The notes: generated from the sequence alone by a model not told the origin. 64,000 bases of DNA from Pseudomonas mandelii (GCF_006438925.1 NZ_RCZA01000001.1:1-64000), one strand, 5' to 3'. Shown: positions 1-10,608, numbered from the stretch's first letter. Program-made: numbers and translations.

Positions 1-64
1 TTTTCAAAGTTTCCTTTGCAACTTCAACCACTTGCGCTTCCGATCTCTCGTTAGCGGGAGGCGA

Positions 65-92
65 ATTCTACAGCGTTACTCGCTGCTGTCAA
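65..92 (-). promoter_or_regulatory. rRNA-type promoter P2
   Basis: On the minus strand a consensus -35 TTGACA (87-92) and a -10 TAGAAT (65-70) are 16 bases apart, followed by a GC-rich stretch after the -10. The tandem arrangement with P1 is typical of rRNA operons. Confidence 0.75.
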
Positions 93-267
93 CACCTCTT
101 TTACACCGCTTTCGACCGAGAAGATCGAATCGTTAAAAGAGCCAAACAACCTCGCTCTTTCAACTCCTTCTGGGCTTCGATGACCTGAAGCAACTCGCTG
201 TCGAAAACTGCGTAACTCATTGTTTACCAAGGAGTTTTCCGTTTCGACTGCGCCGGAAGTGGGGCGA

Positions 268-295
268 ATTATAGACTTCCAGAATCTGCCGTCAA
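268..295 (-). promoter_or_regulatory. rRNA-type promoter P1
   Basis: On the minus strand a -35 TTGACG (290-295) and a perfect -10 TATAAT (268-273) are separated by 16 bases. It lies just downstream of the tyrS stop codon and points away from the window. Confidence 0.75.
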
Positions 296-310
296 CCCCT
301 AATTTGAGCT

Positions 311-1510
311 TTATTCGGATTTGAGCGTAATACGCGCAAATGCCTTCTTCCCAGCCTGGCAAACATGGGTCGCACCCAGTACGTATATAAAGGTGCGATC
401 GACAACCTCACCATCGATACGCACACCACCAGAACCTAGAAGGTCTCGCGCGACAGCCGAGTTCTTGACCAGACCTGCCTTATTAAGGACAGCAGCAATC
501 GGCATGTCTTCAGTAGCAGTCAATTCAATCTCTGGCAGATCGTCCGGCAGCTCGCCTTCCTTCATACGGTTACCCGCCGCACGGTGAGCATTGGCCGCAG
601 CCTCTTCACCATGGAAACGCGCAACGATCTCTTCGGCCAGCTTGATCTTGATATCACGCGGATTGGCACCCGCCTCGACATCAGCACGGAATGCATTGAT
701 CTCATCCATGGAGCGGAAACTGAGCAATTCAAAGTAGCGCCACATCAGCGCATCTGGAATGGAAACCAGTTTGCCGTACATCACACCCGGCGCTTCCTGA
801 ATACCCACGTAGTTGCCCAAGGACTTGGACATCTTCTTCACACCATCCAGACCTTCGAGCAGCGGCATGGTCAGAATGCACTGAGCCTCCTGACCATATC
901 CACGCTGCAGTTCACGCCCCATCAACAGGTTGAACTTCTGATCAGTACCACCCAGCTCGACATCCGCGCGCAAGGCTACCGAGTCGTAACCCTGAACCAG
1001 CGGGTAGAGAAACTCATGAATGGCAATTGGCTGATTGGTGGTGTAGCGCTTATAGAAGTCGTCGCGCTCAAGCATGCGAGCCACGGTGTACTGAGAAGTC
1101 AGGCGAATGAAATCGGCCGGCCCCATCTGATCCATCCAGGTGGAGTTGAACGCAACTTCGGTTTTCGCCGGATCAAGAATCTTGAAAACCTGGGTCTTGT
1201 AGGTCTCGGCATTCTCGAGAACCTGCTCGCGGGTAAGAGGAGGACGCGTAGCACTCTTACCGCTCGGATCGCCGATCATCCCGGTGAAGTCACCTATAAG
1301 GAAGATCACCTGATGCCCCAGCTCCTGGAACTGGCGCAGCTTATTAATAAGCACGGTATGACCCAGGTGCAAATCCGGCGCGGTCGGATCGAAGCCTGCC
1401 TTAATACGTAGCGGCTGGCCACGCTTGAGCTTTTCGATCAGCTCGGACTCGACCAACAGTTCTTCCGCACCACGTTTAATCAGCGCTAGCTGCTCTTCAA
1501 CCGACTTCAT
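311..1510 (-). CDS. tyrS: Tyrosyl-tRNA synthetase
   Basis: Charges tRNA-Tyr with tyrosine in the cytoplasm. The 399-residue protein has the class I signatures HLGH (residues 48-51) and KMSKS (226-230), the adenylate-binding core between them, and a C-terminal S4-like RNA-binding domain (roughly 335-399). The open frame extends 31 codons further upstream, but the start at MKSVEEQ matches the usual Pseudomonas length. It has the slightly shorter bacterial TyrRS architecture with [12 protein letters not shown] in the catalytic domain. It lies alone, divergent from the M23 peptidase gene and followed by the rRNA-type promoters. Confidence 0.97.
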   Translation of the reverse strand: MKSVEEQLALIKRGAEELLVESELIEKLKRGQPLRIKAGFDPTAPDLHLGHTVLINKLRQFQELGHQVIFLIGDFTGMIGDPSGKSATRPPLTREQVLENAETYKTQVFKILDPAKTEVAFNSTWMDQMGPADFIRLTSQYTVARMLERDDFYKRYTTNQPIAIHEFLYPLVQGYDSVALRADVELGGTDQKFNLLMGRELQRGYGQEAQCILTMPLLEGLDGVKKMSKSLGNYVGIQEAPGVMYGKLVSIPDALMWRYFELLSFRSMDEINAFRADVEAGANPRDIKIKLAEEIVARFHGEEAAANAHRAAGNRMKEGELPDDLPEIELTATEDMPIAAVLNKAGLVKNSAVARDLLGSGGVRIDGEVVDRTFIYVLGATHVCQAGKKAFARITLKSE

Positions 1511-1721
1511 AACAGACCCGCAAGGCTCGAATTCAAAGGGAACCAACCATACAAGATCGCGCGTCAAATACAAGTTTTGCCCGGCGCACGGACACCAATC
1601 CACAGACTCAGCGTTCGCGGACTTGCCTCAGGGATGATTTGGTTATATTTTATACAGTTATTTCATCTTCATCATGTCATTCATCTTTTCCAATTCATCT
1701 TTTTCAAAGTCAAAATTACCT

Positions 1722-3146
1722 ATGACCAAAGAATCGTCTAAAGCGCCGCCGCTTTACCCGAAGACCCACCTGCTCGCAGCAAGTGGCATCGCCGCCCTTC
1801 TGAGCCTGGCGCTTCTGGTATTTCCTTCCAGTGATGTTGAAGCAAAAAAAACGACCCTGAGTCTTGAACTGGAAAGCCCTGCTGAACAACTGACACAAGA
1901 TCAAGACGCTGCCGAAGCGGTCCAAGCCACAAATGAGCCAGCAGCGTCCCCTTTTGCACAGATCGAAAACAGCGCCGAAGAACCCCAGGAAACCGCTCAG
2001 GCCGCACCCGCGCCAGCACCTGTGATCGAAGAAAAAAAGTCTCCAAACCACAGGGAAGTGATCGTCTCTAAAGGCGATACCCTCTCCACCCTGTTTGAAA
2101 AAGTCGGCCTTCCTGCAGCTTCGGTGCATGAAGTGCTGGCCAGCGACAAGCAAGCCAAGCAGTTCAGCCAACTCAAGCACGGCCAGAAGCTTGAATTCGA
2201 ACTGAGCCCCGATGGCCAGCTGACCAACCTTCACAGCAAGGTCAGCGACGTCGAAAGCATCACTTTGACCAAAAATGACAAGGGTTATGCATTCAACCGC
2301 ATTACCGCAAAGCCTACCGTGCGCTCGGCCTATGTTCATGGCGTGATCAACAGCTCGCTGTCGCAGTCCGCTGCACGCGCCGGTTTGTCCCACAGCCTGA
2401 CCATGGACATGGCCAGCGTGTTTGGCTATGACGTCGACTTCGCCCAGGATATTCGCCAGGGTGACGAGTTCGATGTCATCTACGAACAAAAAGTCGTCAA
2501 CGGCAAGGCTGTCGGCAATGGCCCGATCCTTTCCGCTCGCTTCACTAACCGCGGCAAGACCTACACCGCCGTGCGTTACACCAATAAACAAGGCAACAGC
2601 AGCTACTACACTGCTGACGGCAACAGCATGCGCAAGGCGTTTATCCGTACCCCGGTGGACTTCGCACGCATCAGTTCGAAATTCTCAATGGGCCGCAAGC
2701 ACCCGATCCTGAACAAGATCCGCGCTCACAAAGGCGTCGACTACGCAGCGCCGCGTGGCACTCCAATCAAGGCAGCCGGTGACGGCAAAGTGTTGTTGGC
2801 TGGTCGCCGTGGCGGCTACGGCAACACCGTGATCATCCAGCACGGCAATACCTACCGTACGCTGTACGGCCACATGCAGGGCTTTGCCAAAGGCGTGCAG
2901 ACTGGCAGTAGCGTCAAACAAGGCCAGGTGATCGGCTACATCGGCACCACCGGACTTTCCACCGGACCGCATTTGCATTACGAGTTCCAGGTCAATGGCG
3001 TGCACGTCGACCCACTAGGCCAGAAAGTGGCGATGGCCGATCCGATCTCCAAAGCTGAACGCGCACGTTTCCTCGCGCAGAGCCAACCGCTGATGGCGCG
3101 CATGGATCAAGAGAAATCCACGCAGCTGGCTTCGAGCAAGCGCTAA
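1722..3146 (+). CDS. M23 family murein DD-endopeptidase, MepM-like
   Basis: Predicted zinc endopeptidase that cuts peptide cross-links in peptidoglycan, acting in the periplasm. The 474-residue protein has an N-terminal membrane anchor (about residues 16-34), a low-complexity Ala/Glu/Pro stretch, a LysM/OapA-like region beginning at 'VIVSKGDTLSTLF', and a C-terminal LytM (peptidase M23) domain. Its metal and catalytic residues are visible: H336 and D340 (HKGVD), H384 (YGHM) and H417/H419 (HLHYEF). A start 16 codons upstream is open but has no better ribosome site. It is followed after 3 bases by anmK, so the two peptidoglycan genes are probably cotranscribed. It resembles E. coli MepM (YebA). 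Confidence 0.9.
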   Translation: MTKESSKAPPLYPKTHLLAASGIAALLSLALLVFPSSDVEAKKTTLSLELESPAEQLTQDQDAAEAVQATNEPAASPFAQIENSAEEPQETAQAAPAPAPVIEEKKSPNHREVIVSKGDTLSTLFEKVGLPAASVHEVLASDKQAKQFSQLKHGQKLEFELSPDGQLTNLHSKVSDVESITLTKNDKGYAFNRITAKPTVRSAYVHGVINSSLSQSAARAGLSHSLTMDMASVFGYDVDFAQDIRQGDEFDVIYEQKVVNGKAVGNGPILSARFTNRGKTYTAVRYTNKQGNSSYYTADGNSMRKAFIRTPVDFARISSKFSMGRKHPILNKIRAHKGVDYAAPRGTPIKAAGDGKVLLAGRRGGYGNTVIIQHGNTYRTLYGHMQGFAKGVQTGSSVKQGQVIGYIGTTGLSTGPHLHYEFQVNGVHVDPLGQKVAMADPISKAERARFLAQSQPLMARMDQEKSTQLASSKR

Positions 3147-4241
<1,095 letters not shown>

Positions 4242-4266
4242 CTAGCCATACCGAATCCCAGACAAC

Positions 4267-4299
4267 AAAACGCCGCAGAGCCCTGAGGTCATGCGGCGC
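4267..4299 (-). terminator. Terminator after erpA
   Basis: Minus-strand transcript forms GCGCCGCA paired with TGCGGCG followed by TTTTGTTG. It lies between the convergent ends of anmK and erpA and serves erpA; it has no U-run for anmK. Confidence 0.6.
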
Positions 4300-4320
4300 T
4301 TGGTGATGCGGTGATTGCGA

Positions 4321-4671
4321 TCAGATCGAGAACGAAGAGCCGCAGCCACAGGTGGTGCTGGCGTTCGGATTCTTGATCACGAAGCGCGAACCTTCCAGAC
4401 CTTCCTGATAATCCACCTCGGCACCTGCCAGGTACTGGAAGCTCATCGGATCAACGACCAGACTCACCCCTTCGCGCTCGACAATGGTGTCGTCATCGGC
4501 CACTTCTTCATCGAAGGTGAAGCCGTACTGAAAACCTGAACAACCGCCGCCCGTAACGAATACGCGCAGCTTCAAGCGATCATTCCCCTCTTCATCGACC
4601 AGGCTCTTCACCTTGTGCGCGGCACCGTGGGTGAATTGCAAAGCCGTGGGGGTGAAGGATTCGACGCTCAT
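4321..4671 (-). CDS. erpA: Iron-sulfur cluster insertion protein ErpA
   Basis: A-type carrier that delivers Fe-S clusters to apoproteins, including isoprenoid-synthesis enzymes. The 116-residue protein has the three cluster-binding cysteines of the HesB/IscA family: C44 ([10 protein letters not shown]) and C108/C110 (TTCGCGSSF) near the C-terminus. It lies alone between argC and anmK with its own promoter and terminator. Confidence 0.95.
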   Translation of the reverse strand: MSVESFTPTALQFTHGAAHKVKSLVDEEGNDRLKLRVFVTGGGCSGFQYGFTFDEEVADDDTIVEREGVSLVVDPMSFQYLAGAEVDYQEGLEGSRFVIKNPNASTTCGCGSSFSI

Positions 4672-4718
4672 GCTAACTATCTCCCGGCGTTACGCCGCCA
4701 TAATGCGTGATGACGGGC

Positions 4719-4748
4719 ATTATCCGCTTCTCCTAGAAAATTGGTCAA
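4719..4748 (-). promoter_or_regulatory. Predicted erpA promoter with possible IscR half-site
   Basis: On the minus strand TTGACC (4743-4748) and GATAAT (4719-4724) are 18 bases apart. The bases ATAGTTGAC over the -35 match the first half of the IscR type 1 consensus, but the second half is poor. The promoter is reasonably supported; regulation by IscR is a guess. Confidence 0.5.
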
Positions 4749-4794
4749 CTATTGTTACGGTATATCAATCAACCCAATCGTAAGCCCGGAATGC

Positions 4795-4821
4795 AAAAAG
4801 GCCCGTCAGACGGGCCTTTTT
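4795..4821. terminator. Bidirectional terminator after argC
   Basis: A perfect hairpin, AAAAAGGCCCGT / ACGGGCCTTTTT with a 3-base loop, lies 18 bases past the argC stop. A-run and T-run on both sides let it act on either strand; here it ends argC. Confidence 0.9.
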
Positions 4822-4838
4822 GCTGAACGGAATAAACC

Positions 4839-5873
4839 TTACGGCAGCATGCCTGCATGGGACAGACCCAAGCGCTCATCCAGACCGAACAGAATGTTCA
4901 GGTTCTGCACCGCCTGACCCGACGCGCCTTTGACCAGATTATCGATCACCGACAACACCACGACCAGATCCCCATCTTGTGGACGATGCACGGCAATACG
5001 GCAAACGTTGGCGCCGCGCACGCTGCGGGTTTCCGGATGACTGCCGGCCGGCATGACATCGACGAACGGTTCGTTGGCATAACGCTTTTCAAACAGCGCC
5101 TGCAGATCCACCGAGCGATCCACGACAGTTGCGTAGAGCGTCGAGTGAATGCCTCGAATCATTGGCGTCAGGTGCGGAACGAAGGTCAGACCGACGTCCT
5201 TGCCCGCTGCACGACGCAGACCCTGGCGGATTTCCGGCAGGTGACGGTGACCTTTGACGGCGTAGGCCTTCATGCTTTCTGACGTCTCGGAGTACAGCGA
5301 ACCTACAGACGCGCCACGACCGGCACCACTGACGCCGGATTTGCAGTCAGCGATCAAGCGCGTGGTATCGGCCAGACCTGCTTCAAGCAATGGCAGGAAT
5401 CCCAATTGCGTAGCCGTCGGGTAGCAACCCGGCACGGCGATCAGACGAGCCTGCTTGATCTGCTCGCGATTGACTTCCGGCAAGCCATAGACAGCCTCGT
5501 CCAGCAGTTCCGGCGCGCCATGCGGCTGACCGTACCACTTCGCCCACTCATCGGCGTCTTGCAGACGGAAGTCCGCCGACAGGTCGATGACCTTGGTGCC
5601 AGCAGCCAGCAACTCGCCAGCCAGCGCATGGGCAACACCGTGGGGCGTGGCGAAGAACACCACGTCGCAAGCACCCAGCGTCTTGATGTCCGGAACGCTG
5701 AATGCCAGACCATCGTAATGACCGCGCAGGTTCGGATACATATCAGCCACGGCCAGACCGGCCTCGGATCGGGAAGTGATGACGACCACTTCTGCTTGCG
5801 GATGCTGCGCCAACAGACGCAGCAGTTCGACACCGGTGTAACCCGTGCCGCCGACGATACCGACCTTGACCAT
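4839..5873 (-). CDS. argC: N-acetyl-gamma-glutamyl-phosphate reductase
   Basis: Third step of arginine synthesis: NADPH-dependent reduction of N-acetyl-glutamyl-phosphate to the semialdehyde. The 344-residue protein starts [14 protein letters not shown] (NADP-binding Rossmann motif) and has the catalytic cysteine C150 in [20 protein letters not shown] ribosome site lies just before this ATG, so the 24 further upstream codons that are open are not used. It is monocistronic and divergent from hemJ. Confidence 0.96.
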   Translation of the reverse strand: MVKVGIVGGTGYTGVELLRLLAQHPQAEVVVITSRSEAGLAVADMYPNLRGHYDGLAFSVPDIKTLGACDVVFFATPHGVAHALAGELLAAGTKVIDLSADFRLQDADEWAKWYGQPHGAPELLDEAVYGLPEVNREQIKQARLIAVPGCYPTATQLGFLPLLEAGLADTTRLIADCKSGVSGAGRGASVGSLYSETSESMKAYAVKGHRHLPEIRQGLRRAAGKDVGLTFVPHLTPMIRGIHSTLYATVVDRSVDLQALFEKRYANEPFVDVMPAGSHPETRSVRGANVCRIAVHRPQDGDLVVVLSVIDNLVKGASGQAVQNLNILFGLDERLGLSHAGMLP

Positions 5874-6008
5874 AAACCTGCCCTCAACGAACCCACTGGA
5901 AAGCCGTCGATAATAGGGTGCGTATCGTCCTGCGACAACCGGCAAGGTGACGTGCGGCGGCTCAAGCCTCTACTATCCGGGCTACCGTGAACCTGGGAAT
6001 AACTAAAA

Positions 6009-6437
6009 ATGCTTTATCTGTGGCTCAAAGCGCTTCACATCGTCAGCATGGTCTGCTGGTTTGCCGGCCTGTTTTACCTGCCGCGCCTGTTCGTCTATCA
6101 CGCTCAAAGCGAAGACACCGTCAGCAAGGAACGCTTCAGCCTCATGGAGCGCAAGTTGTACCGAGGCATCATGGGCCCGGCGATGATCGCCACCCTGGTA
6201 TTCGGCATCGCACTGATCGCCCTCAACCCCGGCATCTTCAGCCAAGGCGCGTGGATACACGCCAAGTTGACCCTGGTGGTGATCCTGATCGGCTACCACC
6301 ACATGTGCGGCGCCCAGGTGAAACGTTTTGCCCGTGGCGAGAACACCCGCAGTCATGTCTTTTATCGCTGGTTCAATGAAGTGCCGGTTCTGATATTGCT
6401 GGCCATTGTGATTCTGGTCGTCGTTCGGCCGTTCTAA
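6009..6437 (+). CDS. hemJ: Protoporphyrinogen IX oxidase HemJ
   Basis: Oxidises protoporphyrinogen IX to protoporphyrin IX in haem synthesis, in the inner membrane. The 142-residue protein has four predicted membrane segments and the conserved N-terminal histidine (LKALHIVSMVCWFAGLFYL) of the HemJ (formerly UPF0093) family. It is followed after 33 bases by a nitronate monooxygenase-like gene. Its place next to argC is typical for Pseudomonas. Confidence 0.92.
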   Translation: MLYLWLKALHIVSMVCWFAGLFYLPRLFVYHAQSEDTVSKERFSLMERKLYRGIMGPAMIATLVFGIALIALNPGIFSQGAWIHAKLTLVVILIGYHHMCGAQVKRFARGENTRSHVFYRWFNEVPVLILLAIVILVVVRPF

Positions 6438-6470
6438 CGCCAATAAGCACAACTCACCGGGGTACTTCCA

Positions 6471-7439
6471 ATGTCGCTGCCCGCTCTGCTCGAACAGCGT
6501 TTGCGTCTGCCAGTGGTGGCAGCGCCAATGTTCCTGATCTCCAACCCGCAACTGGTGCTCGCCTGCTGCCGTAATGGTGTGGTGGGCAGCTTTCCTGCGC
6601 TGAACCAGCGCGAGAGCAGCGGCTTCAAGGCCTGGCTGGAAGAGATCGAAGCAGGGTTGGCGACACTGGAGAATCCGGCGCCTTATGCGGTGAACCTGAT
6701 CGTCCACAACAGCAACCCGCGGCTGCAAGCGGACCTGGCGATCTGCATCGAGCACAAAGTGCCGATTGTGATCACCAGTCTCGGCGCCGTGAAAGAACTG
6801 GTCGATGCAGTGCACAGCTATGGCGGTCTGGTGTTCCATGACGTGACGACTCGTCGCCACGCAGAGAAAGCCGCCGAGGCCGGGGTCGACGGTTTGATCG
6901 CCGTGGCAGCAGGCGCCGGTGGACACGCCGGAACCTGGAGCCCGTTCTCGCTGATTGCCGAAATACGCCAGTTCTTCGACAAGACCCTGCTGCTGGCCGG
7001 TTGCCTGAACCACGGCCACGAGATTCTCGCGGCACAACTGCTCGGTGCGGATCTGGCCTACTTCGGTACGCGATTTATCGGCACAACCGAAAGTCATGCA
7101 CCTGACGCCTATAAAGAGATGCTGCTGACTTCCAGAGCCGCGGACATCGTCCATACTCCAGCGGTGTCGGGCATACCCGCGAGCTTTATGCGTCAGAGCC
7201 TTGAGGCAGCGGGTTTCGACATGGCAGCGCTGCAAGGCAAAGGTGAGGTGGACTTCGGCTCCAAACTCAAGCCCGCAAGCGATGAAGCCAAAGCCTGGAA
7301 AACCGTCTGGTCCGCAGGCCAGGGTGTCGGCGAGATCGATGACCTGCCAAGTGTCGATCAATTGGTCGCTCGCCTTGACGCCGAGTACCGCAAAGCACTG
7401 GAGCTGGCGGCAGCGCTGCCCAAGCGCTGGCCACGCTGA
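6471..7439 (+). CDS. Nitronate monooxygenase family flavoenzyme
   Basis: An FMN-dependent TIM-barrel oxidoreductase of the nitronate monooxygenase/2-nitropropane dioxygenase family, 322 residues. Visible family marks are APMFLISNPQLV near the N-terminus, the phosphate-binding AAGAGGHAG segment, and GTRFIGTTES near residue 205. The physiological substrate cannot be told from sequence; nitronates such as propionate-3-nitronate are typical. It follows hemJ closely and is followed by a terminator-like hairpin. Confidence 0.85.
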   Translation: MSLPALLEQRLRLPVVAAPMFLISNPQLVLACCRNGVVGSFPALNQRESSGFKAWLEEIEAGLATLENPAPYAVNLIVHNSNPRLQADLAICIEHKVPIVITSLGAVKELVDAVHSYGGLVFHDVTTRRHAEKAAEAGVDGLIAVAAGAGGHAGTWSPFSLIAEIRQFFDKTLLLAGCLNHGHEILAAQLLGADLAYFGTRFIGTTESHAPDAYKEMLLTSRAADIVHTPAVSGIPASFMRQSLEAAGFDMAALQGKGEVDFGSKLKPASDEAKAWKTVWSAGQGVGEIDDLPSVDQLVARLDAEYRKALELAAALPKRWPR

Positions 7440-7451
7440 CAGGAAAACTTG

Positions 7452-7474
7452 GCCAGCCCATTCCGGCTGGCTTT
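7452..7474 (+). terminator. Weak terminator-like hairpin after the nitronate monooxygenase gene
   Basis: GCCAGCC and GGCTGGC form a 7-bp stem with a 6-base loop, followed by TTTACA. The U-run is short, so termination may be partial. Confidence 0.45.
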
Positions 7475-7525
7475 ACACTCAATCCGCAATACTCCCTAAA
7501 ACATTCGCGACAAGGATGCCTCGCA

Positions 7526-8491
7526 ATGAGCGAAAACCGTTTCAAGATCGTGTTCGACGGCGCTCTGCTGCCAGGTGTTGACGTCACCACCGCCAAGCTC
7601 AATCTCGCCGAGTTGTTCAAAAGCGATGTGACTGCCATCGAGCGACTGTTCAGTGGCAAGCCGGTTGCACTCAAACGCGACCTGTCCCAGGCCGATGCGC
7701 AGACTTATCTCCAGGCGCTGACCAAAACCGGTATCGATGCCCGGATCGAATCCGAACCCTCGATCGAGCTGAACCTGGCTGACGTTCATGAACACGCCCC
7801 TGCCGTCGCGGCAGATCCCGAATCCCCTTACGCACCACCCCAGGCTCCCGTTGGCGAAGCCGTGCCTGCGTTTTCCACACTCAAGCCGTTCAGCTTCGAG
7901 GGTCGGATCGGCCGCTTGCGTTATCTGGCCTGGACGATGTCGCTGACGCTGGTGACCCTTAGTGTTGGCGCTGTACTTGCTGTTTTCGGCTTGGCCCTCA
8001 TCACTACGGACTCGACCGCCGGCCTGATTCTCGGTGGCTTACTGGCCTTTATTCTCTTCGTGGCGCTCGCGTTCGTCAGCATTCAGTTCAGTGTCCAGCG
8101 TCTGCACGATATCGGCTGGTCTGGCTGGCTCTGGCTGCTGACCCTCGTGCCGTTCGTGGGCAGCATCTTTCCGTTCGTGATGATGATCGCGCCGGGTAAT
8201 AACACCGCCAATCGATACGGTGCGCCATCACCGCCCAACAGCACCGCGGTCAAGATCCTGTCGTCACTGTGGCTGGTGTTTATCGCGATCCTGTTCATCG
8301 GCGGACTGACCGGTGGCCTTACTACCCTCCAGAGCGAATACGAAAGCGCCACCCAAAGCAGCTATGAAAGTGACTCCGTGACCACCGAAGAGATCGAAGA
8401 TCAAACCGCCGTGGAAGCAGAGCCAGCGCCAAATTCAGCCGACGATGCAGCCGAAGAAGCCCAGCCCCCTGTAGACTCTGCGAAAGAATGA
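7526..8491 (+). CDS. DUF805 membrane protein with an extra N-terminal domain
   Basis: Function unknown. The 321-residue protein has a soluble N-terminal part (1-80: FKIVFDGALLPG..., with SGKPVALKRDLSQADAQTY), a linker, and then a DUF805 domain (about 115-255). DUF805 here shows 'FSFEGRIGRLRYLAW', several hydrophobic helices and 'VQRLHDIGWSGW'. The tail (280-321) is rich in Glu, Asp, Ala and Ser and lacks membrane segments. It probably sits in the inner membrane. It lies between a nitronate monooxygenase and an SDR gene; neither neighbour suggests a role. Confidence 0.8.
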   Translation: MSENRFKIVFDGALLPGVDVTTAKLNLAELFKSDVTAIERLFSGKPVALKRDLSQADAQTYLQALTKTGIDARIESEPSIELNLADVHEHAPAVAADPESPYAPPQAPVGEAVPAFSTLKPFSFEGRIGRLRYLAWTMSLTLVTLSVGAVLAVFGLALITTDSTAGLILGGLLAFILFVALAFVSIQFSVQRLHDIGWSGWLWLLTLVPFVGSIFPFVMMIAPGNNTANRYGAPSPPNSTAVKILSSLWLVFIAILFIGGLTGGLTTLQSEYESATQSSYESDSVTTEEIEDQTAVEAEPAPNSADDAAEEAQPPVDSAKE

Positions 8492-8553
8492 ACAGCGCTC
8501 CCCGCCCGTGACACCTGCGTCGCCGGCGCGGAGCTGTTGCGATGGAGAAATGC

Positions 8554-9342
8554 ATGACCCGTTACGCTCTGATCACTGGCGCTTCCAGCGGCATCGGCCT
8601 GGCGATGGCCGAAGCGCTGGCCCGGCGCGGCCGCAGCCTGATTCTGGTGGCCCGTCAGCGTGATCAGCTGGAAAGTATTGCGATTGAACTGACTCAACGT
8701 TTTGGCGTGGAAGTGTTGTTCCGAGCCTGCGACCTTGGCGAGCCGCTACGGCTGTCCGGTTTTCTGCTGGAGCTGGAGGAAGGTGATCGACAGATCGATT
8801 TGCTGGTCAATTGCGCCGGCATCGGCACCTGCGGCCCTTTCCTGGCTCAGGACTGGATGACCGAGCAGGACCTGATCGAAGTGAACATCCTCGCACTCAC
8901 TCGCCTGTGTCACGCGATCGGCAACAGTATGGCGCTGCAGGGCGGCGGACAAATTTTGAATGTCGCCTCGGTGGCGGCGTTCTATCCCGGCCCGTGGATG
9001 AGTACTTATTACGCCAGTAAGGCTTATGTGCTGCACTTTTCCGAAGGGTTGCGCGTCGAACTGAAAAAATGCGCGGTCAAGGTGTCGGTGCTCTGCCCCG
9101 GCCCTACCCGCACGGCGTTTTTCCGCACCGCGCAATTGGACACTGCCAAACTGGTCGACAGCAAAATACTGATGAACCCCGAGGAAGTCGCGCTCTACAC
9201 CGTCCGGGCTCTGGAGAAAAATCGCGCCATCATTATTCCCGGTCGACGCAACCGCTGGCGCGCCTTCCTGCCACGGCTCGGCTCGCGCTGGCTGACCCGG
9301 ACAATCGCAGGCATGGTCAACAAGGCTTATTGCCCGCGCTGA
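8554..9342 (+). CDS. Short-chain dehydrogenase/reductase
   Basis: A 262-residue classical SDR, NAD(P)-dependent. It shows the cofactor motif GASSGIG (residues 9-15), NCAGIG, the catalytic serine region NVASVAAF, and the catalytic YASK tetrad (YYASKAY). Its C-terminal RRNRWRAFLPRL region resembles the YqjQ/DltE-like subfamily. The start at 8554 is chosen over the in-frame ATG 12 bases upstream because GGAG sits 6 bases before it. Substrate unknown. Confidence 0.85.
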   Translation: MTRYALITGASSGIGLAMAEALARRGRSLILVARQRDQLESIAIELTQRFGVEVLFRACDLGEPLRLSGFLLELEEGDRQIDLLVNCAGIGTCGPFLAQDWMTEQDLIEVNILALTRLCHAIGNSMALQGGGQILNVASVAAFYPGPWMSTYYASKAYVLHFSEGLRVELKKCAVKVSVLCPGPTRTAFFRTAQLDTAKLVDSKILMNPEEVALYTVRALEKNRAIIIPGRRNRWRAFLPRLGSRWLTRTIAGMVNKAYCPR

Positions 9343-9423
9343 TCGCCCCTCAAGGTAAAAGGCTGGGCTCGGGCATAACCCATGGTTACACTCAGGCCAG
9401 CCCAAACAACGGAGAAAACAGCT

Positions 9424-9762
9424 GTGGATACTCTGTTCACCAAGATCATCAACCGGGAAATCCCGGCGAATATCATTTACGAGGACGACCAGGTACTGGC
9501 CTTCCACGACATCGCCCCACAGGCACCCGTGCATTTTCTGGTGATCCCGAAAAAAGCGGTGCGCACGCTTAACGACCTGGCCGAGGACGACAAGGCATTG
9601 GCTGGACATATTCTGTTCACCGCCCAGCGTCTGGCCCTGGAACTGGGTTGCGAAGAGGGCTTCCGCGTGGTCATGAACTGCAATCCACTGGGTGGGCAGA
9701 CCGTCTATCACATACATATGCATGTATTGGGTCAGCGCCAGATGCATTGGCCGCCGGGCTGA
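9424..9762 (+). CDS. HIT family nucleotide-binding hydrolase
   Basis: A 112-residue histidine-triad protein with the active-site motif HIHMHV (H96, H98, H100). HIT/HINT proteins hydrolyse purine nucleoside phosphoramidates and related compounds. The start is a GTG preceded by GGAG; an upstream ATG (9382) would add 14 residues that do not fit the family. It resembles HinT and lies between the SDR gene and coq7. Confidence 0.88.
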   Translation: MDTLFTKIINREIPANIIYEDDQVLAFHDIAPQAPVHFLVIPKKAVRTLNDLAEDDKALAGHILFTAQRLALELGCEEGFRVVMNCNPLGGQTVYHIHMHVLGQRQMHWPPG

Positions 9763-9775
9763 TTGCAGTAAGCCC

Positions 9776-9803
9776 TGTGGGGGCGGGCAATCCCGCGCCC
9801 ACA
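9776..9803. repeat. Solitary REP-like hairpin
   Basis: TGTGGGGGCGGG and CCCGCGCCCACA face each other across CAAT, pairing at 11 of 12 positions. It looks like a single, slightly decayed Pseudomonas REP between the HIT gene and coq7. Confidence 0.6.
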
Positions 9804-9888
9804 CGCACCTGCGTCGTAATGACCCAGCGCAAACCTTCCCCGGCCGATTGGGTTAAACTGGCCGCCGAGATTCTTCCCGGAGGTCAGC

Positions 9889-10536
9889 ATGACTACCCAA
9901 CGTCACTACTCGCCGATTGACCGCCTTCTGCTGCAAGCCGATGCCGCGATGCGTACCTTGCTGCCCTTCAGTGGTCAGCCGTACCGTCCTTCGCCCGCTA
10001 TCGTGCAGCCGGATGCGCAAATGAGTGACGAAGACACCCGGCACGTCGCCGGTCTGATGCGCATCAACCATACCGGCGAAGTCTGTGCCCAGGCGCTGTA
10101 TCAAGGTCAGGCCCTGACCGCCAAGCTGCCGCAAGTGCGCGCCTCCATGGAACATGCCGCTGAAGAAGAAATCGACCACCTGGTCTGGTGCGAACAACGC
10201 ATAAAACAGTTGGGCAGCCACACCAGTATTCTCAATCCGCTGTTCTATGGCATGTCGTTCGGGATTGGCGCGGTGGCCGGGTTGATCAGCGATAAAGTCA
10301 GCCTGGGTTTCGTTGCCGCGACCGAGCATCAGGTGTGTAAACACCTCAACGAACACCTTGAGCAACTGCCCGCCGAGGACGAAAAGTCCCGGGCGATCCT
10401 CGAGCAGATGCGCATTGATGAAGAACACCACGCCGAAAGCGCGCTGGAGGCTGGGGGTTTCCGCTTCCCGGCACCGGTGAAGTTCGGCATGAGCCTGATG
10501 GCCAAGGTCATGACCAAAAGTACTTACCGGATCTGA
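9889..10536 (+). CDS. coq7: 2-polyprenyl-3-methyl-6-methoxy-1,4-benzoquinone monooxygenase
   Basis: Di-iron hydroxylase of ubiquinone synthesis that adds the C6 hydroxyl to demethoxyubiquinol at the membrane. The 215-residue protein carries the carboxylate/histidine ligands of the Coq7 fold in order: [26 protein letters not shown] and DEEHHAESA. Monocistronic, with a strong terminator 30 bases downstream. Confidence 0.95.
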   Translation: MTTQRHYSPIDRLLLQADAAMRTLLPFSGQPYRPSPAIVQPDAQMSDEDTRHVAGLMRINHTGEVCAQALYQGQALTAKLPQVRASMEHAAEEEIDHLVWCEQRIKQLGSHTSILNPLFYGMSFGIGAVAGLISDKVSLGFVAATEHQVCKHLNEHLEQLPAEDEKSRAILEQMRIDEEHHAESALEAGGFRFPAPVKFGMSLMAKVMTKSTYRI

Positions 10537-10564
10537 TCCCCCTCTCAAAAAAAATCCCGGGCAC

Positions 10565-10596
10565 AAAAAAGGGCGCTTTCAGCGCCCTTTCTTTTT
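10565..10596. terminator. Bidirectional terminator between coq7 and speD
   Basis: AAAGGGCGCT and AGCGCCCTTT pair across a 3-base loop, flanked by A6 and TTTCTTTTT. It serves both convergent genes. Confidence 0.9.
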
Positions 10597-10608
10597 GCTC
10601 GCAGAAAA

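Larger units (their letters stand above)
1..310 (-). promoter_or_regulatory. Leader and tandem promoters of a probable rRNA operon
   Basis: This 310-base stretch downstream of tyrS has no credible gene. Read on the minus strand it holds two sigma-70 promoters (listed separately) and, between them, a GCTCTTTTAACGATTC segment resembling the boxA antitermination signal of rRNA leaders. In Pseudomonas an rRNA operon commonly follows tyrS in the same direction, so the transcript probably enters a 16S gene left of the window. The rRNA itself is not visible, so the target is inferred. Confidence 0.7.
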
